Positions 1-10,400 of a stretch of DNA of 64,000 bases are shown one piece after another; within the stretch, counting starts at the first letter, position 1; the number at the start of each line of letters is the position of its first letter. This stretch comes from Phialophora verrucosa (lineage: Eukaryota; Ascomycota; Eurotiomycetes; Chaetothyriales; Herpotrichiellaceae). A program made the translations under genes and the position numbers. Under the pieces are notes generated by a model. It ran no database searches, was not told where the DNA came from, and saw only the letters and a list, made by a program, of their open reading frames with translations. Location: positions 2,232,001 to 2,296,000 of the forward strand of contig MSED01000001.1 of assembly GCA_002099365.1 (NCBI GenBank), in the 5' to 3' direction.

Positions 1-170
1 CTGCAGCAGGCAAGCGGAAGCGACCGATCGAAGACGACGCAGAAGACAGTGCCAACCCAGCGAAGAAATTGCAAGGTCCGAAGAGCAGTCAAGTTCCGCA
101 GAATTCAGGGGCACAAGCTATTGTGATTGACGACGACAGTGGAGCGTTTGTGATTGAGGATGACGATTGA
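1..170 (+). CDS. 3' end of a gene with a UBA2-like (SUMO E1 subunit) C-terminal tail
   Basis: This is the last exon, or part of it, of a gene entering from the left. Codons begin at position 3 and end with TGA at 168-170, giving about 55 residues. The tail has a basic stretch (GKRKRP, later PAKKL) followed by two hydrophobic-acidic motifs, AIVIDDD and AFVIEDDD. From family knowledge, fungal UBA2 ends with a nuclear-localisation-type basic segment and SUMO-interacting motifs of this V/I-V/I-D-D-D kind. The catalytic and ATP-binding domains lie outside the window, so the assignment rests only on tail character. Another nuclear protein with SUMO-interacting motifs is possible. Confidence 0.4.
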   Translation, partial: AAGKRKRPIEDDAEDSANPAKKLQGPKSSQVPQNSGAQAIVIDDDSGAFVIEDDD

Positions 171-874
171 AGTGGTCTCCGTTCGCTGTCGATTCCAGAT
201 CGAAGGCAAGTCTGAAGCTCTTTGCGATACTGCTAGGCCCCATCAAAACGAACCCGGCAGATCGAGGCATCATTCTTGCGCCTCTACCCTTCTCCTGTAC
301 TTTATACCGTTGGCAAGGTCCACTTTACCACTTCAGGAGCAGGTCATCTCCTCTTGGACATTCTAGACAGAATTTTGCTGGAGACTGAGCTCACGCTTTG
401 GGATTGGGCTTGGTAGGTCAGGTTAGGTCAGGTCATGCATGGGACGACAATACGACGAGATTTCTGCAGAGGTTATTTCAAGCGCTGAGGAACTCCCAAC
501 ACAGAAGACCACAACAGAAGACTATTCAAATGACAAATGAACGAAAGAAGTGTCAATGGGGTTTGCTGTTCAGGTCTGTCGTGACCACTGTATTCTGCTC
601 TTGTGGTTCTTCCTCCCTGGCAGTACCTGTAGACAGTACCTGATCACGAACGCAGGCCAGGCAGGCACCAAGATTCGCTTTGCCCTGCTTTGTGTGACCG
701 AGATTCTGCCGGCTTGACTGCCTGGGGCGCTTGGCGGATTCACGTCCACTCTCTCTCTTTTCACGCGTCTCTCACAATTTCGTTCATATCTGCTCCTCAC
801 GGTCCGTCGAGGATCTTCCCCCTTTTCCCTCGACCAACCCAAACACATCACTCCAATACAAGCACATCGTAATC
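171..874. other. intergenic, with pyrimidine-rich promoter of elongin C
   Basis: No gene is visible. It holds the 3' UTR of the left gene and the upstream region of elongin C. About 748-860 is C/T-rich, which is common just upstream of fungal start codons. No RNA gene was recognised. Confidence 0.5.
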
Positions 875-1316
875 ATGGCCACGAACGGAATCCCCTCCCC
901 TTTCGTGACGCTCGTCTCGGCCGACGGCTTCGAGTTCCACGTCCGCCGCTCCGCAGCCTGCGTGTCTCCCACCCTCCGCCGCATGCTTGACCCCCAGAGT
1001 AAGTCACACCGTATCATCCCCGACGGGCCGCCGACTGCACAATGAGCCTTCAAATTAGTCGCGCCGCAAAGAAATCCTCGTTGTTCGTCGTTCGTTTCTG
1101 GTTCAGACGCTGACATTGATCTCCACAGACAATTTCGCCGAGGCTCAGTCCGGGGTCTGCCACCTCGAAAATATTAGCGGCATCGTGCTCGAGAAGGTGG
1201 TCGAGTACTTCTACTATAGCGAGAAATATCGGAACAGCGAGGGCGTCCCGGACATGGACATCCCGTCGGAGTTGTGTCTTGAACTGCTGATGGCGGCGGA
1301 CTTTTTGTTGACTTGA
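875..1316 (+). CDS. ELC1: elongin C (Skp1/BTB-POZ fold)
   Basis: Exons are 875..998 and 1129..1316, split by a 130-nt intron with GTAAGT donor and CACAG acceptor. The protein is about 103 aa, the usual elongin C size. It begins with a short leader and VTLVSADGFEFHVRR, the first strand and helix of the BTB/Skp1 fold. Later come LENISGIVLEKVVEYFYY and the family-typical C-terminal LELLMAADFL. Elongin C is the small adaptor that links substrate receptors or elongin A to cullin-type ubiquitin ligases. Exon 1 joins exon 2 as LDPQ-NNFAEAQ. The stop codon lies inside the first unit of a tandem repeat (1306-1457), so the last residues (FLLT) may have been changed by the repeat expansion. Confidence 0.9.
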
Positions 1317-1457
1317 AGATCCAAGGATCCACGAGTCCAGGGGACAAAACACTTGTCGACTTGAAGATCCAAGCATCCACAAGACCAGGGGACAAAAGAC
1401 TTACTTGTCGACTTGAAGATCCAAGCATCCACAAATCCATGGGGACAAAACACTTAC
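1306..1457. repeat. three-copy minisatellite overlapping the elongin C stop codon
   Basis: Three head-to-tail copies run 1306-1352, 1353-1404 and 1405-1457, with units of 47-53 bp. Each unit starts TTGTCGACTTGAAGATCCAA (TTGTTGAC in copy 1) and ends near GGGGACAAAA plus CACTTAC-like bases. A partial fourth start follows at 1458. The TGA within the unit serves as the elongin C stop in copy 1, so the repeat arose from the gene's own 3' end. Confidence 0.85.
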
Positions 1458-3037
1458 TTGTCGGTGGGAGGCTGTCGGGTGTGCTTTCGCAGAATCCAAT
1501 GCACTGCTGAAACACCAGAAATGAGTGGCTCCGGTATCAACGGGAACATGAAGTGAAGGGCTTGCGTCTGAGTGGAAGCAAGGCTGCCGATAAAGCTTCC
1601 CGTGCAACACTTCTTCACTGGGGGTAGGCAACAACTTTGAGCCGATCGGCAAGCCGAGCTTGTTTCCACCACTACCAACATCATCACCGGCCGACACGTC
1701 TGGAGGGCGGTCGTGGCAGTCTACAGCCGGGACCTTGTCGATCGAACACATACCACAACATCCTGGAACCAGCAATGCCGAACGAGTTGAGTCCGTTTGG
1801 CCCGCCGGGCCAGATTCGTCCACAGCGCGTATGAAGGCAAGTCAGCCAGCCAGCCTGGCAGTCATCGCAAGACACCGGTTCTCAAGACGGGGCATGAGAA
1901 TCTTAAAGTCGTTCTCAAGCTCAACCTGGGCAAAGGTAAACGCCGGTGTGATCGATCATTCAGCACTCATCACGCGGCACACGGCTTCGGCAACGAGCCA
2001 GCAATCCAGCATGCAACTCGTAAATGTCTCAATTCAATACACCAGCATGATAAGGAAAGAACATGACCTTACGGAGGGAGAGTTTGTGTGCACACGGAGA
2101 TGAGCCTCCCGCAGACACGGCTCCGAGAAGGCGTGAACACGACGAGCTAAGCATGCATTTTCTGTCTGAATAACTCTCCCGTCCTATTTCTCTACCTCTC
2201 CAACGACCTATCGTGTACCTGCTTGTCTACCTATCTACCTATCCACCTCCTGCCTGCCTACCTATCTCCCTTCTGTCACTTTATCGCACCTCACACCACA
2301 CCACGCTGTCCCTTCCCATGGCTTGCCTTGTTAGAATGCAAATCCAATCGTAAATGCAAAACTATCTCATATCCCCCCTTGGCCCTCTTGCACCCCCACC
2401 CATCTCAAGCATATACGTCGCGACAAACCTGCTTTCCACAGGCCGACGTCTATAGAAGATGGAACATCATTCCAACCTCTGGACTCCCTAGATCATCAGG
2501 CAGTCCGCCGCGCTTTTATTTCCCCATGTGCTGAAAGCGGACGTTCTCTCAAGGGGGGACATACAGCGTGTACGCGAGTGTATATGACATGTGCATTGAT
2601 GTACGTGTAGTGTAGTGTTGTTACATGTATTGTAGTATAATGCATTGCAGTGCAGTGTAGCATCTCCCGTGCGGCTCGTACGTACCACAGATGGATTGCT
2701 AGATCAACACCAGGAGTGAAAGATGTTGCATGATGTGGTATGGTGCGGTGTTGTGCGACGTGGTGAAGCTCCATCCTTTGATTAACCGCAAACTCAGAAG
2801 GCATCATCCCTAAATAATCTATATTCATAGCGTACGTAGCCAAGGGTATCATGTCTATTTCCCGTACGATCCGTCGTACCGTCCCGTGCTGTCGTTCCGT
2901 GCCATCATGTCATGTCTAAGTTCGAGATCCGTGCAAAATCCCTCCCGAGGAACGTTACGCTCCCACTGACAGTCTTTTCACTGCGCTTCTCGTTCCGGTT
3001 CAACCTTGCTTCAACCATCCCGCCTTCACATACATCA
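1458..3037. other. intergenic with low-complexity tracts
   Basis: No supported gene. About 2216-2270 is a degenerate CTACCTATC-type repeat. About 2560-2760 is rich in GTGTAGTG and ATGTGGTG steps. Open frames of up to 147 codons occur around 1.4-2.1 kb on both strands but have no recognisable composition or domain. Confidence 0.5.
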
Positions 3038-4579
3038 TTAATCCTGCCTCGCCTGACCTTGTCGACGGCCCTGCCCTTGTCCTTTTCCCTGCGGTCTCCT
3101 CCCCGCCTTAGACCCCGCCCTGATCTTCTCTTCGAATAACTTCTCCGCCCCGAAACACGCATCGCTCAGCCGCAGATAACTCACGACGCCCATGTCCACC
3201 ACTGCAAGTAGCACGTTTCTCTTGCCGTGTTTGATCCGCGTCTCCAGCTTGCCTGCTTTATCCCTGGTCAGGGAGTCCTCGGGCTGAGAATCCAAGAGAC
3301 GGCCGATTTGAGAGAGACTTGGTATCGAGGGGTTTGTCCGTGCATCGATTACGCAGATTCGGTAGTCGGGGGGAGGGGGAGATGTTTTCTTGAACGTACT
3401 GGACGCGGCGGGTTTCCAGACGTGGAAGTGGATGCGGTACGGCGGCTGGGGTGGTTGTGGTTGTGGTTGTGGTTCTGTTTCTGTTTCATCCGGTGACGCG
3501 GTGGTGTTGGTACGGGTACTGTACGTCGGAGTCGACCGGTCATGGTACGGTATTAGCGCCAGTGCGCGGAAAATGTCGGTGTAGTTTCTGTATAGGCCCG
3601 GTGCGACGAGCGGGCCAAGCGACGAGCAGGATTCGCCGCGTTGGGGGCGGAAGAGGTAAGAGACGAGTCGGTGGACGAGGGATGCGATGTTGGAGGCTGC
3701 TGAGCGGGATTGAGAAGGATAAGCTGGGGCTGATGGTTGCGATTGCGACCGCGATCGCGATAGAGTTGCTGATGGTGACATTGCATGGAAGAAAGACGTC
3801 GGCGAGCTGTGGCCATCTGGTTGAGTGGTAGCATCCGTGTCATCCCAAGTTGGCGCTCGGTGGACGATATAGCCTGCTCTCTTCAGCCCCGCATAGACTG
3901 TATACCGTTCCAGGGTCAAGCCATCCGTGCCGATAAAACTGGCATATGCGCCTTGGACACTCATGGGCAATTCGCCTGTTTTCGGCTCAGCTTGGTCTTC
4001 GTCTTGAGGTAGCTGTGGCTCTTGCGCCGCGGCGCCAGCGGCACCGTCCTCAGAGGTATCCTCCTCAATGACTCGAGCTTCTTCCCGGACGTCTTCGACA
4101 TCAGCGTCCGGCCACCGGATATCAAGGTTCCCTCTCTCCAACAGCCAGAGCGCCTCCTCGGGCAGAAACCAAGTCCAGTTGTTTCTATCTCCCACACCCA
4201 TGACCTTGGAGTGCGTGCTCTTGAACTTTGGCACCATGACACATCGTCCCCCTTGTCTCGCGCCCGTGCCATCTTCGTCCCATCTCCAATCCGCGTGGTT
4301 GGGCAAATACTGTCCCACGATGTGGTTCTTGCTCGCATGTATTCGTACCGAGCTGAGGGCAGTGTGCATAGCCAGACGGGACGCATCGAGGCTTGAGGCC
4401 TGCGAGCGTGTCGGGTTGGGTTCAAAGTCTTTGGTCCCGCGTTTGGGAATTATGGTTTGTCCTGTGCGCGTGACGGTCGTCAGTTGGCTGAGGAAGCGGA
4501 AATCCTGGGTCTCATCCTCGAGGTCGTCCGGCTCGGTGGTGGAGGTCCGAGGAATTGCATCCTCGTCGGCGTCAGCCAT
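3038..4579 (-). CDS. SEN54: tRNA-splicing endonuclease subunit Sen54
   Basis: A single exon encodes about 513 aa. Sen54 is the structural subunit of the heterotetrameric tRNA endonuclease (Sen2/Sen15/Sen34/Sen54) that removes tRNA introns. The N-terminal tRNA-endonuclease domain is clear at about residues 65-158: LDASRLAMHTALSSVRIHAS, then WRWDEDGTGARQGGRC, then NWTWFLPEEALWLLERGNLD. A variable Ser/Gln/Pro-rich middle contains a short QP repeat. It leads to the C-terminal fold around PYRIHFHVWKP and a very basic Gly/Gln/Arg tail. I chose the ATG at 4579 (MADADEDAIPRTS). The frame stays open further upstream to 4660, but only with a GTG there, and fungal Sen54 proteins start in this way. Confidence 0.9.
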   Translation of the reverse strand: MADADEDAIPRTSTTEPDDLEDETQDFRFLSQLTTVTRTGQTIIPKRGTKDFEPNPTRSQASSLDASRLAMHTALSSVRIHASKNHIVGQYLPNHADWRWDEDGTGARQGGRCVMVPKFKSTHSKVMGVGDRNNWTWFLPEEALWLLERGNLDIRWPDADVEDVREEARVIEEDTSEDGAAGAAAQEPQLPQDEDQAEPKTGELPMSVQGAYASFIGTDGLTLERYTVYAGLKRAGYIVHRAPTWDDTDATTQPDGHSSPTSFFHAMSPSATLSRSRSQSQPSAPAYPSQSRSAASNIASLVHRLVSYLFRPQRGESCSSLGPLVAPGLYRNYTDIFRALALIPYHDRSTPTYSTRTNTTASPDETETEPQPQPQPPQPPYRIHFHVWKPAASSTFKKTSPPPPDYRICVIDARTNPSIPSLSQIGRLLDSQPEDSLTRDKAGKLETRIKHGKRNVLLAVVDMGVVSYLRLSDACFGAEKLFEEKIRAGSKAGRRPQGKGQGQGRRQGQARQD

Positions 4580-6252
4580 ATTGCTATTGTCGTCGTTGGG
4601 CGCTCCAGCGGTGGAAAAGGGACCCTTGGTACAGCGTGTGGTTCTGCTCGCTCTGGACACGCAAAATCCATGACTCCAACTCCAGACTAGAATGGGAAGC
4701 GACCGTAAACACGCGAGTCATTTTGCCGCGGCCCGCGAGTCATGCATCCTTTAGCGTTGGCGCTAGTCACGTCCAAACACTTGGAGACACTTTGCACAGC
4801 TTGCACTTCCCCTCCACAGCAAATATTCGTGCTTGAAGGCGCCTTCTGTCCGCCGATTTTGGCTTTTGACGAGGCATGTACGCTACGATTCCATACTAAG
4901 ACACAGGCCGTTCCATGAGCCGTGGCCGTATTCCTCCCGCGTCAGGAAACCCATTCCATTCTGACAGCAAGCGATGAACGCAACAGCAGCCGGGGATCTT
5001 CTCAAGGTACCTTTATTAACGGCAGTGTTCAAATCGGTAGTACTTTCTCGGTCTTCTCAGAGGTTTGACACGCCAAACACGCTCCGAGTGAAATGCTTTT
5101 AATTAATCCAGATCTCATTCCTTTGTCTTACTCGCGCAGAAGCCATCGCTTCGGATGCCTCGTCTAAAACTCTGCGTCCACAGCCGGCTACATCGCCATG
5201 TGGGGAGCTTCGCGTTTCTCAGCTCCTGCTGGGAAAGTCGGACCCTATCGACCATTGCTCCTGGGAGCACAAGCTGCTTGAGAGTGGCCACAATGACGAA
5301 CAGTCATTCGATCAAGCAGAACTGGAAAAAGAAACGTTGTAGGAGGCCCTTCCTATATTGACAACATTGTATCAAAACCAGCCGGCGCCAAGTTTTGGTC
5401 ACCTAACGGAACATGCTCATCTAGTAGCTCATTATAAGCAGCCCTAAAGTGACATCGCCGTAATAACTCTCGCAATAACTTATCGACTAAGTAACATGAA
5501 TAGGCCCGCCCCTTCAATGATAGTGGCGTCTATAATAAAGTTTACCACAGACAGGATCGAGTTTTCATCGCCGCCTTCAATACTGGGGAAGGCAATGCAC
5601 TTCCAGTGCCCCCACTGCTGTCTTCTGTTGGAGGAACGAAAACGTGCGCCACCAAGTTGGCGGAGACACCTCTTACATGACTTGCAATTATTAGATTGCA
5701 TTGATTCCACATGCCCCAATCATACGTTACTCTAGAGACTTGGAATGACTGGGTGGAGCACCACCGGTAGACCCATGCTATAATAGCGGTGCGAAGGGAT
5801 CGGCCCACCCCACCCGCTGCCCGGATTTGCCACTCCTGAAGAGTACTCCGAACACCTCGTGAGTGACCACATATCCTTCCTGTCGTTGCGCGATCTTTCG
5901 AGGATGGTGCAAGGGGGGGGAGGGCGTCTCGGGTTCCGTTCAAAAGTTAACCCCTTTCGCGATTGCCAGGGTCATTCATCCGGCCTTACTCGAGTGAGCA
6001 ACGCGCTAGGTGCCTTGGAAACAGCAAACATTAGCCAGAAGAGGCTGCAGAGCCACATTTTCGGGCAGTTGGTCTCCATGTTGAGTACCGATCTTTGCTT
6101 TTCCACATACCCAAGGAGGTCTCGCTGACCTAGAGAACAAAAGCGTGCGGGAAACGCCAACGTTGCTGGTGTCGAGTGGTGAGATGGGTGATTTCGGCTT
6201 GATCAGCTATCACTCCGGTCTTCAACTGTTGTGTCTGCTCACCGTGCCTGTC
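4580..6252. other. intergenic, nothing recognised
   Basis: About 1.7 kb. The longest open frame is 133 codons on the minus strand (5542-5943) and shows no recognisable family. It holds the Sen54 promoter on the left and the 3' side of the next minus-strand gene on the right. Confidence 0.45.
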
Positions 6253-7062
6253 TCAGGCCACCGTTCCAGCAAGAACACCATCGTAGTCGTGCGGAACTCC
6301 GTTGCTGATGAGCCAATTCAGGAGATCCAGGGCAGAGACACCTGCCTCTTCAGACCCGTGGAAATGAACGGAAACTCCACCTTTGTAATCCTCCAGCAGG
6401 AAGACGTTGGTAGTGTTATCGCGGTCTGCAAGCTCCACGGTCCAACACGTCTTGTATCCCACATCTGGATGTTGGGGAGGCATGCCGAAGACCGCGGTGA
6501 GTCGATAGAGGAGGAGCTGAGAGGAGATGGATTCCAACACGCTCAAACCAGTGTCCTTTCGATTGTCACAACCACAGCGTCTCTCTCGATTACATTGACA
6601 CAACTCGAAGCGTCTCTCAGAGCTCGAAGGCATAAAAAGGTCAAAGCTGCCCCAGGAGACGTGGTCTTCGCTTCGGCTTGATGGATAGTCCTCGGTTGGA
6701 TCTCGATATTGCCAGATGGCCCGAAAGCGATCGCGTGTACCTTGAGCACTCGCCTCATTGTCGAGGTCATCTGAGTCGTCATTGTAGTCAAGAAGTCGCA
6801 TCCGTGCGCCGGCGGTGTACAAGTCTCCATCAGCCGCAGGACACCACCTATGATATGTGTTGTATTGGCGCTCAATCTCATTGAGACGAATGTAGTCTTG
6901 CCACAGGCGCGCGAAAAGCACTTGCCGTGTGTCTGGGTCGAGGGAATCGAAGGTTGTTACAGCATGCTTGTCCTTTTGAAGTTGCTCCAGGGCCTTTTCA
7001 GCGCTGAGTTCTTGAAGTGTTCTTGCCCCTGTGGACAGGTGTGCGTCGCCGGAAGGATTCAT
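6253..7062 (-). CDS. hypothetical protein, 269 aa
   Basis: A single-exon frame from ATG at 7062 to TGA at 6253-6255. I do not recognise a named family. The first half is charged and probably helical (ELSAEKALEQLQKDKHAV, then RLWQDYIRLNEIERQYNTY). The middle has a cysteine-rich patch (CQCNRERRCGC). The C-terminal third reads like a compact alpha/beta segment (CWTVELADRDNTTNVFLLED, then GVSALDLLNWLISNGVPHDY). There is no signal peptide or membrane segment. It lies 405 bp downstream of the NO VEIN-like gene on the same strand, so it may be an accessory gene of that block. Composition and length favour a real gene, but function is unknown. Confidence 0.6.
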   Translation of the reverse strand: MNPSGDAHLSTGARTLQELSAEKALEQLQKDKHAVTTFDSLDPDTRQVLFARLWQDYIRLNEIERQYNTYHRWCPAADGDLYTAGARMRLLDYNDDSDDLDNEASAQGTRDRFRAIWQYRDPTEDYPSSRSEDHVSWGSFDLFMPSSSERRFELCQCNRERRCGCDNRKDTGLSVLESISSQLLLYRLTAVFGMPPQHPDVGYKTCWTVELADRDNTTNVFLLEDYKGGVSVHFHGSEEAGVSALDLLNWLISNGVPHDYDGVLAGTVA

Positions 7063-7467
7063 GGCTCGAAATCCGAATGAAAAGAACCTATGTTCTGTTC
7101 ATCCCATGGCAATGCGGCTGTCGAGAGCGGAGAAGGTCAAGTTCCTCTATGTCGAACCAACAGTGTCAATTGCAGTTGTTTATAATTAGTGAACAGGCAG
7201 ATGGATGCCTGGCGCGCCCCCTGCCAAGCGTGGTGCACGTGACCACCATCCTCTTGGTCGCAGTTCGTGCGAGATATTGTACATTTAAACAAACCGTCAT
7301 GGCCATCTCTGGTGTCTGACACATGGGTTGATGCGTGGAGCGTTACTTAAGTGCCGGGGGTTGCCTTGGTCTTGGGACACCTCTACACGACGTCGCTCGC
7401 CAGAGGAACGACAAGCTCATGCAGCTTCTTCTGAAGCTTTCCAAGACAAAAGCGTCTAGTCAAATGA
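7063..7467. other. intergenic between two minus-strand genes
   Basis: About 405 bp. It is the probable promoter of the 269-aa gene and 3' UTR of the NO VEIN-like gene. No further feature is seen. Confidence 0.4.
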
Positions 7468-10400
7468 TTAATCCACAGGCTTGACTTTCCACTTTTCGGT
7501 CGTGTCGAACTCCAGTCGTCCTTCCCGGAACCGCCATGGATCGATGTAGAATCTGATGCCGATTCGTTCACTGAGCAGGTTATACACGCGAACGATACAG
7601 TAGACTCTCTTCCGGCTGCTGTTCTCCTGCGTACTACCGAGTTCACGCATCTATGGAACGTCAGTTTAGCGTGGATTTCTTTCTGCTTGATTCGATGACG
7701 ACGGCAGCACAGGTAATTATTTGAACATTCACGAGTTCCTACTTACCATGTCATATTGATTCGGACTCATATAAAAGTCGGTTTCGCATGGTCCAAGCGT
7801 AGTCTTGACTTCGAAGAGCCATTCCAAAGGTACCTGGGATCTGTCAGCGATGATCATCAAGTCAGGGCTAGTGTGAAGGGAAAAGGCTACCTGCGGCCGA
7901 CTATCGTTGTCTTGGTACCACGCAGGATACCAGTCGTCGAACATATCGCTCACATTGTTCAGAGCGCGTGAGGATTGAAACTCGAGATCATTGTTTTGGT
8001 CGCAGAAGACAATGTCCGCCGTCTCTGGCTCAGTCCGCCGAGTCACGTGCAGGTAGGATTCATGTGCTTGTACAAGATGCCGAATTTTGCTTTGCCAGTT
8101 TGCCAGGCCGAATCGGTCTCCGAGTAGATGTTTCAAGACTTCATACACCTGAGAATCTAGGTTAGCGATCTTTGTTGTGCCTCAAAAGGATGCGAAGTCG
8201 GCCTACAAAAAGCTCGCCGGCAGCTCCCAATCTGAACTTGCTGAGCCAAACAACATGGCCAAATAGCTCTGGGCAATGGGAGGGGTCGAGTATGTTGTTA
8301 TCCAGCGTAAGGGTGGCGAATCCTGCGGTCAAATCGTCCAAGCTTGCTGTCCCGCCATTGCGACGATGAAGCTCGTTCCCAATATTTGACGCCTGTCTGT
8401 GGACATGCTCGATCACCTTCCAGTAGTCCGGTGCATCGATTTCATGTTGGATATCGGCGGGGAGAGCTCGATATGGCTGTCGGTAGTTTCCAGGGAATGT
8501 AGCGGCGGCACGCACGGTGGACTCCTCAGCTGGCAGCTCCGGATCTGTTACGCCATTGGCCAAGCCTGAGGTCTCTACAGGCATGGGAGGTGAGACAGGT
8601 GCATCCTCAGGCTGTACGATGGGAGGTGGGACAGGTACATCCTCAGGTTGTATGATAGGAGCTGGACGGCATGTTTCCGGCAGCCACGAAACCAGGGAGA
8701 TGCCCTCCTCAAGCAGAATGTCGTCGGTGCCAGTCTGCAGCTCGTTGAGGATTCGATAGATTTGCTTCTCACCTCTAGAGTCTACGATGTCAAGCAGATC
8801 TACGGCGATATAGCCTGGAAGTTGGGACCGCATGCATTGCGTCCTTGCTCTCCGGTCAGCCGGAAGCGTGATGCTAAGGCCGCTTTGATCGTGTGTTGCG
8901 ATCAGAGAAGGTCTAGCAGTGGCGACTTTGACTTCGTGCCCGTCTTGCATGACCATAAGGTAAGAAGACATCGAAGAGGAGGTTTGAATGATAGCATTTG
9001 CTAGGTCGTTGTACAAGAGTCGGTTCTGATTTGAGAACAGTGGACTCCGGTGCGCTATGGCACAACTGTAGCAGCAAAAATCAGTTCCTGTTCCGAACGC
9101 AAGTAATCCGTTCCGTACCATGAAATAGCATAGGCGCATTGGCGAAACTGAGCCGTGAGGGTATCATCTTTCGTCGAATTGTCGGCGGACGTCTTACGAT
9201 GTACATGTCGTGCGAGGTAGTGGTCGTCCAGCCCGAGGAGCTGTATCAGGTTATGTAAAGAGTTCAGTTGCTCATAGGTGAAATCGAGCATGACCAGCTG
9301 GTCTCCGAATTCATTGGCGTAGTCTCCATTGTCGACAATGAAGAATGCCTGCGACCTCGAACGGAATTCGGCAGCGCCACCAGTTGTCCTGCAAGGCAGA
9401 TAACTGCTTTCGTCAAGTATTTCCATGCTACTCCTGAAATCGGATGCATTGCTGCTCACACCGAGCAGTTCTGAGACAGCCAACATGAGTGATTTGATAT
9501 TTTCGATGGTCTTTGTGCGGCTTTTGGCGGCTTTGGCGAACTGCTTCATCATGAACGCTGGGGTGAGGGTGTTGACCCCAAGGATTTCCACAAAGAAGTC
9601 TTGGAGGTTTGGATACATCGCTGCAATCGGAACATGGTTGTTGATGTCCATGGTAGAATGCCAGACACAGGATCCGGATTGTATCCAGTTACCACTGCGG
9701 CGATTGTAGATCAGGTTCTTATCCCTGAAAGAAGACCTGCGGTCATGAGCGTAGGCATCCATATCACGGCAAATTGACCTACTTGATCATCTGTCTCTGC
9801 TCTGTGGTGTCCGTCATATCGGCAAGATGGTCATATATCTCTGAAGCAGTGGCCAGCAATTGCGTTTCAGGCTCAGAGCCACGTGAATCCCTCAAGTACT
9901 CAAGCTCTTCAATCAAACATTCGATTGTTACGCTTGCGGTCTGGAGATGTTTTTCAAACAGGCCGGAGACCGTGCCTTTGTCGTACGCTGAAGTTATGAC
10001 AAACCTACAATGGAGAGCAATTGGGCTCTCCCATACACATTGGTCCAAGGTTCGCCACACCTTGGAATTTGGATCCCAAATGAGCGGAAGATACTTGAAA
10101 CCACCCTGACGGTCGTGAGAAGAAGTATCTTGGAACAGAATGATCACAAACCTGAATAGTCTCAAGATCGCCCAGAGTCACTCTTTGAGCCATGTTTTTG
10201 TACAGCCAGCCCAATTTCCGTGGACCGACTTTAGGTGGTAGTGCTGATGTTGAGAGTTTTAAAAGTCCTTCGCGATAAAACGACAGGTCACAACTGTAAC
10301 GTACACCCAAGTCTCTTAAAGCTGACCAGTCGGAGATCAGATGGTCTTCAGGAGGATCCGGCAATGACAAGATCGGCAGTCTCTTCTCAACACCATATTT

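Noticed and set aside
1401..2103. Overlapping open frames of 140-147 codons on both strands
   Set aside because: No recognisable domain, mixed low-complexity composition, and both strands equally open, so neither is convincing.
4068..4673. 201-codon plus-strand frame
   Set aside because: Antisense shadow of Sen54.
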